Below, in pieces: positions 23,462-29,197 of a DNA stretch of 29,197 bases. Within the stretch, counting starts at the first letter, position 1; each line of letters starts with the position of its first letter. The translations under genes and the position numbers were made by a program. The stretch is from Smittium mucronatum. Lineage: Eukaryota > Kickxellomycota > Harpellomycetes > Harpellales > Legeriomycetaceae. A model generated the notes under the pieces. The model had not been told where the DNA came from. It worked only from the letters and a program-made list of their open reading frames with translations, and searched no databases. The stretch lies in NCBI GenBank assembly GCA_001953115.1, contig LSSL01007651.1:1-29197 (forward strand), given 5' to 3'.

Positions 23462-24150
23462 TCAGTCTAAAACATCTAAAAAATCTAATGTAATATATTT
23501 GACAGTTTCAGGCATATAAATTTTGAAGAAGAGAATAATTTTGTGCACTTTTCCATTTAAAAATTTCATATTTGATAGTCGCTGGACGATCCGGAAGGTC
23601 CCCATTCGCATTTTCCCGATGTCCTGTAGGTCAAGTTTTAGTTCAGGGTACAGCAGCTGAAGATTCACCCAGTTTCCTTTTCCACCGATTTTTCGGTCCA
23701 CCGTCCACTAGTGGATATTAGACCGGTTGTTTTTATTTTTACTGTCGACTATGTGATGTTTGTTTCACCTTTTGAATTTTGAACACAAAATCTTTTTATC
23801 CATCTTGCACTGCCGGTCACCCGGGTGGCCATTCTGGCCTTGATGGGAGACTTGATGAGGTCGGCAATCCAAGTTTTTAAAGTTGGCCATTTGTGATATG
23901 CACGCTCTCAAGCAGTGTTAGTCTTTAAGAAGACGTATTTTATCCCCAGTTCGGCTCGGACCCGTTCCATGGAGGCAGACTTACCAAAATTAGCAACTAG
24001 TCTGATCGCTTGTCGATTTCGGCCTGAATCGGCTTGACTCTGGCTTCACTCATGCCAAAGGTCTCGCCTCTGCAACAGCCAATAAGCATTAGAACCGAAT
24101 TTATGAATTTTAGTTTTAGGCATACAGGTACGTCACTACGTTCCAAGAAG
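23462..24150 (-). pseudogene. LINE copy A ORF2, C-terminal region (decayed)
   Basis: The sequence following RT, in more than one frame, includes AIRLVANFGKSASMERVR, a typical LINE ORF2 post-RT segment. Then comes a 79-codon frame (23701-23462) that is strongly similar to the matching segment of copy B. The zinc finger seen in copy B is ruined here: the Cys and His positions read Phe and Tyr. Confidence 0.7.
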
Positions 24151-25145
24151 CTATATGAAGCGTAGAATGCTTCTATGTATTTTTTTTATGATCCCTGAAA
24201 CGCCCCATTGATTTTTCATTATGTACCTCAAATATGTACATTGATCATTATTTGGGGGTTTTTTTCGTTTTAATATCAGCTCTGAAGATTTTGGATTGAG
24301 TAAATTCATTAAACCGCACTTTGATGCATTTACAGTCATTTAAAAAGTGTTCGAAAAATCATTGATTTTATTTAATTAATATTTTATTTCGATCTCTTAT
24401 TCTTTCAATAGTACTTCATCATCGGCAAAAAGTAGCCCAGGTATTCGAAAAGATATTTCAGGGATAGATAAGCCTTGAAAATAACTTTAAAATAATATAT
24501 AAGGGCATCAGAGAAGCTTTTCAGCCTTGTCACAGCCAACACAGGTAGTCAGTAAGTTTGGAAAAACCATATCAAATCCTAAGAGCCATTCCATATGATC
24601 TATACAAGCCCAAGTTGGCATTGAGTAGCTTCCCTCCAATCCCAATGGCCATCAGTTTGTACAACAGTGTGGTATGGGGCACTCGGTCGTAGGCTTTGCT
24701 ATAGTCGATATAGCATATGAAGGTTTTTTTTATTTTTTATTTTTCTTCGCAGAGAAATTTCGTATAGGGTAGTCGCTTGAACAGCGCACTCTTCGAAATT
24801 TCGAAATCCGGTTTGTTCTTTGACTAGAATTTCGTATTTCTTATCGATTTTTGCCAATTTGGTAGCTATTATTTTGGATAATAGCTTCGAAAGGGTTGGA
24901 ATCAGCGAAATTCCCCGATAATTATCAGGGTCTTCCATATCTCCCTTTTTAGTTGCCGGCACTACTGTACTTGTGTCAATAATAGTTAGGATTTCTTTAT
25001 AATCGTACATTATATTGATAATTTTGAAAATAAATTTTGTCATTTTTGACTCTGGAATTTTTTCGACAACCACCAGTTTCCATGCCTCAGTGGGTATTCC
25101 ATCAGAGCCGGTAGCCTTGTTATTAGATGTATCACTTAATTCCAT
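24151..25145 (-). pseudogene. LINE copy A ORF2, reverse transcriptase (frameshifted)
   Basis: RT copies element RNA at the target site. Visible in order are KATGSDGIPTEAWK, then DPDNYRGISLIPTLSKLLSK, EQTGFRNFEE, and after a frameshift motif A CYIDYSKAYDRVPH (first catalytic Asp at 24705-24707). Motif B is blurred. Motif C is FADD at 24418-24429. VNASKCG at the start of the 24339-24151 frame is the motif D region, followed by a YLRY resembling the usual YLGY. All three catalytic aspartates remain readable although the frame is broken at least twice. Confidence 0.88.
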
Positions 25146-25204
25146 AGCAATATCAGACCATATATTATTCGTGTCGCACTTTGGGAAGTAGTCGCAGTCA
25201 CTAA

Positions 25205-25753
25205 TTAGCAGTGATTCCCACTTAGTAGCACTGCGGCTATTCCCAGTAGAATCTTGGCCAGCTCACCAAAATTATTATTCCAAATTTCAAGCTTTTTGTT
25301 TTTTTCAGTTATAATATTTTTATTTTTATCATACACTGGGCCGTCCGAAATGCTCTTGAGCGTGTTCCCAGTGTATGATTTGATGGTTCTCCAGTAGATT
25401 CTGGAGTCACTATTGATTATTTGTTCGTAAAATATAATCATTTTTTTATGGTAGTAAATATTCCGATCAGATTTTATTGCATTAATTGATTTTGATTTGG
25501 CAATTACGTAATTGATTTTGTTGATTTTGCTAAGATGATGATCTCTAAATTTACTCCTACGATTTTTGATTGTAGAAACCGTTTTTTTGGACAGAGGTTT
25601 TGAATAAACCTCGGTAGCAGTAGTGGTGGCTTTAAGCCGCTTCGATTCTGCATATAAAGTATCAATAAGGCCTTCAAAAAGTCGATTTAGATCCATATCA
25701 GCATCAATTAATGGGCTAAATCTGTTACTATTGATTAATTGGTCGGTGGACAA
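25205..25753 (-). pseudogene. LINE copy A ORF2, linker between endonuclease and RT
   Basis: 182 open codons, basic in the middle. Near the end there is an aromatic/tryptophan pattern (RIYWRTIKSYTG, then EIWNNNFGEL) typical of the segment that precedes reverse transcriptase in LINE ORF2 proteins. The frame starts at a TTG, so it is an internal fragment and not a separate gene. Confidence 0.7.
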
Positions 25754-25799
25754 TAGGATTCGATTTGCGATATTTTTTTTTGGCTGAAATTATGGGTGA

Positions 25800-26440
25800 A
25801 TCGAAATATCACTCGGCAGTAAACGTCATATGGTCGGATATGTCGATTTATTTGTTGGAGGTACACCAGTTTTCTCTGCTGATGAGTCCGGTGTAGAATA
25901 TATAGTCGATCATGCAACCAATTTCGCCATTATTATATCTAGGGCCTGGGTAATTTGTTACTTCCACCATTTAATGTCTCAAACCAAGTCTAGATATTAA
26001 CCGGCTTGACCTCGGGGAGTCCATATTAAAGTCTCCGAGGATTTTTTTTTTGATTCTACTTTTTTTATATGCAATAAGATTTCATCTTTGGATTTTGAGC
26101 GTCTAATACCAGCGCTTGGTATATGTAAATTGGTGATAAGCATGTAAAACGCTTTTAAATTTAGATATTTTCCATGAATAATGACAGATATACATGTTTG
26201 GTAAGATTTAAATTCTCTTATTTGTAGTCCAGATTTATTTCTGACAGCCAACAGTAACCCAGCTCCTCCTTTTGTAATGTCAGCTTTAGCCTAAATACAA
26301 TTGTATCCATGCAATCTGTATCTGAATGTTTTTTTATTTAAAAATATTTCCTGGAGTGCCAGAATATCTGGCCGTATAGAGTTGAGATATTACCAAAGCT
26401 ATTCTCTGGAATTTTAATTGCCCCCGATGATAAATTTCAT
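25800..26440 (-). pseudogene. LINE copy A ORF2, APE-type endonuclease (frameshifted)
   Basis: The endonuclease that nicks the target DNA. Its motifs survive in order across frames. An MKFIIGGN start at 26440 matches the usual first strand and Asn. PDILALQE has its catalytic Glu in the codon within 26348-26356. ILGDFNMD has GDFN at 26023-26034. IDYIF is at 25896-25910, and a final SDH at 25830-25838. At least two frameshifts and in-frame stops separate them, so it cannot be active. Motif order and spacing match apurinic-endonuclease-like LINE enzymes. Confidence 0.85.
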
Positions 26441-26542
26441 AATTATGAGCTTATTAATAAGTCCATAATTTTATGAATTGAACTTGGGTCGTATTTCATC
26501 GTTTTCATTATTCTACAAATCATTATTCATCAAATTTCCATT

Positions 26543-26914
26543 TTAATAATTTGTGCAAATGGAATTCGCGGATCGAAACTTTTTATTTTTTTCCCGTCGA
26601 ATTTTAGCATGTAGAGATTTTTCGATTTTTTTTATTTCATCTGGGCGCAGATTTATTTTTTTGTAGTCGCACGACCAAATCTCGTGACGCCATTTGCCGT
26701 TGCGTTGTTTTAATTTTTTTATTATAAACTCATCTTCCCTCAAGGAAGAGTTATAGTTAATATGCTGTTTAACTGTATGCTTTTTGAGCTCTTGTATGTT
26801 GAGCACGATTAGTTTATCTACTCTTTTTCTTGGCTTTTTTTGGTATTTCGTTATATCGTTAAATTTTTTCAATTTCATAAGGTCATAATTTCGATGCTTG
26901 TTTGAGTCAATCAT
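26543..26914 (-). pseudogene. LINE copy A, basic region between knuckle and endonuclease
   Basis: A 123-codon frame, very rich in lysine and arginine, lies just upstream of the endonuclease. It is likely the C-terminal part of ORF1 or the start of ORF2. No domain is recognised. Confidence 0.4.
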
Positions 26915-27278
26915 ATAGCTGGCTCGATTCGATCATATTGATCGTCTACATCGATTTCCGATGAATACTATATATTGGAGTTTATTCTTTCATTCGTGTA
27001 AAAATCCACCTTATTTTTTATTGGTGGGCTCGAATTTTCTTTGCCATAAGTAATTGCAGAGGGAAAGTTGAGAATCATGTTATAATTGACATAAGAGGAT
27101 GCAGTCTTCATCTTATCTTTACTAGATATGATTGTTTTTTTGCTGATTATTTCTTGACTTTGAGAAATAATTCCTTTAAGGTGTTTGAATTGAGTACCCT
27201 TAGGTTTATTAGGAACAATTTTAATTATAAACTTTACTTCTTTATTAAAATTAGAAGTTTTTTGTTCTTAGATGGTCA

Positions 27279-27596
27279 TTATATCGTCCTCGGAACTTCC
27301 GGAGATATATTCAGTTTTTTTTTTCCCGGATTTATTAGGACACCCTCTTTAAAATATTTTTCATTAAATTTTATTCTAAAATTTTGAATTTTCTTATTTT
27401 TGGGGACGGTTTTTTGACCGGTCGTTCCCCTCCTATGTTCAATTACCTTTTCAGTTTGTTTTATAGAGTCAATTGGTCTGTTGAATTTAAACAGTATCAA
27501 ATTAATTACATTATTAATTGCTAATTTGCTCCTCTTTTTAAGCTCCAGGCACTCCGAATTCCAATTATCCGTATTTTTGCAATAGCTACAAGCCAT
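27279..27596 (-). pseudogene. LINE copy A ORF1, zinc-knuckle part
   Basis: This frame opens with a retroelement zinc knuckle at residues 3-16, CSYCKNTDNWNSEC, which fits CX2CX4HX4C spacing except that the histidine is asparagine. Such CCHC knuckles bind nucleic acid in ORF1/gag proteins. A strongly basic tail follows. The 62-codon frame just upstream (27842-27654) is likely part of the same ORF1 in another phase. Loss of the histidine fits a decayed copy. Confidence 0.65.
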
Positions 27597-27851
27597 CCTG
27601 AAGCATTTTTAAAAGATTTTGGTTTTTCCTTCCTCGTGATCTAGGAAGTATCGTCAAGATTGAATATTTGAAATCATTTTTTTTAAAAGAATTTTAATTC
27701 TATAGTTAAGACATTCTATGGTCCCCTTTTTGCACCATGCACTGATGTCGCATATAGTAACAAAAGGTGGAAGCTTTTGGTTGATTAGGATTGTAATATC
27801 TTTTATTACAAGATCCCCACATTTGGGGATGTTTATAATCACAAAATATTG

Positions 27852-28403
27852 CTATATCTGAACTGTTTGGTACAGTTCCACACTTTTTATATTAAAAATT
27901 AAAGCCTTAGACACAAGAATATTGGAATCTTCTGTATTATCAAAGATAAAATATTTTATTTTAGCCCTGGGATCATCCTTTCTCACGTGGTATATGTCAG
28001 ATATATACAGTGAGACATACTCAATGCCATTTACATAGTCATCTTTGAATTGGCTCCAGGAACAGCCTATTTTGCGATCTGATCCGCCAACACAGAACTT
28101 CTTTAGACATCTTTGTTCTCCATCATTGAGAATGTGCTTGAATGAGACCTCTGAATAGAGGCTCATATCTATTAAGCTTTCGCTTAACAGCGCAATTTTT
28201 TTTTGGGTTTTCTTATTTTATAGTTTTTTTGGTTCAATGATTTTTTTGCTTATTTTGGGTGTCAGCAGAATATTCGGCTCTGAGGCCCAGGGAAGTTTCT
28301 ACCAATTGGTTTTGAAGACCCGTGGTGAACTTAATTGCAGCCTTCCCTAAACCAACCTTCAACCAAAATAGCCTGATACATTTAGAGGGTCTGGCTGCTC
28401 CAT
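27852..28403 (-). pseudogene. LINE copy A ORF1, N-terminal part (broken)
   Basis: An ATG at 28403-28401 in the good context ACCATGG opens a short frame, MEQPDPLNVSGYF, that soon stops. After frameshifts the reading continues into the 104-codon frame 28166-27852. Its product is lysine-rich with the motif CSWSQFKDDY, and resembles no domain I can name. Position ahead of the zinc knuckle and endonuclease argues that it is the RNA-binding ORF1 protein of the LINE. Confidence 0.5.
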
Positions 28404-28544
28404 GGTTGGTAAGCTAAAAACAAAAAAATCAAAAGGGCTTTCTGAGTATTTTTTTTTCGGGAAAATTATTTTAAAGTTGATAAAAAGTTATTTAAACTAA
28501 TTTAAAAAAAATTTAAAAAAGTGAAAATTTTTCAAATAATTTTC

Positions 28545-29197
28545 ACCCTACTCCCCTCTGCCTCTCGGGCAGCTCCATACCTCGAGGGCATTGGTTCAAG
28601 GGGGCTGGTGAATTACTTAAACTCTGGAGCTTAAGTTTTCGTGGCACTCGGATGCCAACCAGAAATATAGCTGTTTCCAACACAAATTTAAAATCGGCAG
28701 TGTCAGCTTTTAGTTGACTTAAAGTTTGTTTAGACCCCCCCCAAGGAGTTTTCCAACTATCACCAACTGGGATTCATTGAAATTCGAAAGTTTGTTTTTT
28801 ATGTCTGAGCGGATCGGCGCAGGTATGAACCGGCCGATCGTCTCATTTCGCTGGTTGTCCCATCGAGAGCATTTTAATAAGATGTGGTCGGCAGTTTCAG
28901 GAATATCGATTTTGCAGAAGGATCAATTTTTTTTTTAATTTTTTCATCTAAAGTTTTCATATTTGATAGTCGCTGGACGGTCCGGAAGGTCCTCATTGTC
29001 ATTTTCCCGATGTCCTGTAGGTCAAGTTTTAGTTCAGGGTACAGCAGCTGAAGATTCATCCAGTTTTCTTTTCAACCGATTTTTCGGTCCACCGTCCACT
29101 GGTGGATTTTAGACCGGTTATTTTTATTTTTCCTGTCAACTATGGTGTTGGTTGTTTCACCTTTTGAATTTTGAACACAAAGTTTTTTTATCCATCT
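28545..29197 (-). mobile_element. 3' end of a second LINE, copy B (continues past window)
   Basis: About 240 bases at 28955-29197 are nearly identical to 23565-23810 in copy A, and weaker similarity continues toward lower coordinates. Copy B lies head-to-tail directly upstream of copy A. It encodes a C-terminal zinc finger at 28869-28925: SFCKIDIPETADHILLKC, followed by SRWDNQR, a CX2C...HX4C arrangement common at the end of LINE ORF2. The first Cys codon is TGA and a frameshift lies just upstream, so this copy is also probably dead. The rest is outside the window. Confidence 0.8.

Larger units (their letters stand above)
23150..28480 (-). mobile_element. degraded full-length LINE (non-LTR retrotransposon), copy A
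   Basis: Reading on the minus strand from about 28.45 kb, the order is: an ORF1-like region with a zinc knuckle, an APE-type endonuclease, reverse transcriptase, and a C-terminal region ending near 23150. This is the standard order for I/Jockey-type LINEs. No RNase H was recognised, and the clade cannot be assigned by eye. Every domain is split by frameshifts and stops, so the copy is dead. The 3' boundary is inferred from the point where similarity to copy B ends. The 5' boundary is only known to lie between about 28430 and 28545. No target-site duplication was identified. Confidence 0.85.

Noticed and set aside
28726..28938. Plus-strand 70-codon frame within LINE copy B.
   Set aside because: The minus strand of this stretch encodes the LINE C-terminal zinc finger; the plus frame is its shadow.

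Overview
This looks like AT-rich nuclear DNA from an invertebrate animal. The genes are spaced kilobases apart, there are no bacterial-style operons or ribosome binding sites, AATAAA-type poly(A) signals follow the genes, and decayed non-LTR retrotransposons and short interspersed repeats fill much of the rest. An arthropod such as a copepod is my guess from the style of the sequence; nothing in the window proves a species.

Layout. From 1 to 3651: two copies, in opposite orientation, of a short TTAA-flanked element resembling a non-autonomous piggyBac element (1-131 and 3480-3651), plus a copy of an unclassified ~0.6 kb repeat (called repeat A here). From 4157 to 11616: three intronless, same-strand (minus) paralogous genes for CBR1-like short-chain dehydrogenases of 273 residues each, spaced by 2-3 kb. 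Further repeat A copies and a second TTAA-flanked element sit between them. From 11.7 to 23.1 kb: a gene-poor stretch. Its core (about 14.9-18.5 and 19.4-23.1 kb) is extremely AT-rich, with spot counts of roughly 8-27% GC per 60 bases. A GC-richer island at 18.5-19.4 kb carries a long minus-strand frame broken by TGA and nothing else over 173 codons. From about 23.15 to 28.5 kb: a degraded but domain-complete LINE on the minus strand (ORF1 with zinc knuckle, APE endonuclease, reverse transcriptase, C-terminal region). From 28.5 kb to the window end: the 3' end of a second, better preserved copy of the same LINE family, placed head-to-tail upstream of the first.

Function. The only apparently intact genes are the three dehydrogenases. 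They probably reduce carbonyl compounds with NADPH in the cytosol, and they form a local tandem expansion (about 77-82% protein identity by eye count). Genes 2 and 3 each have a 3' splice-acceptor-like sequence about 20 nt before the ATG, suggesting leader splicing (cis or spliced-leader trans). Everything else is repeats, transposon remains or sequence in which I see no gene.
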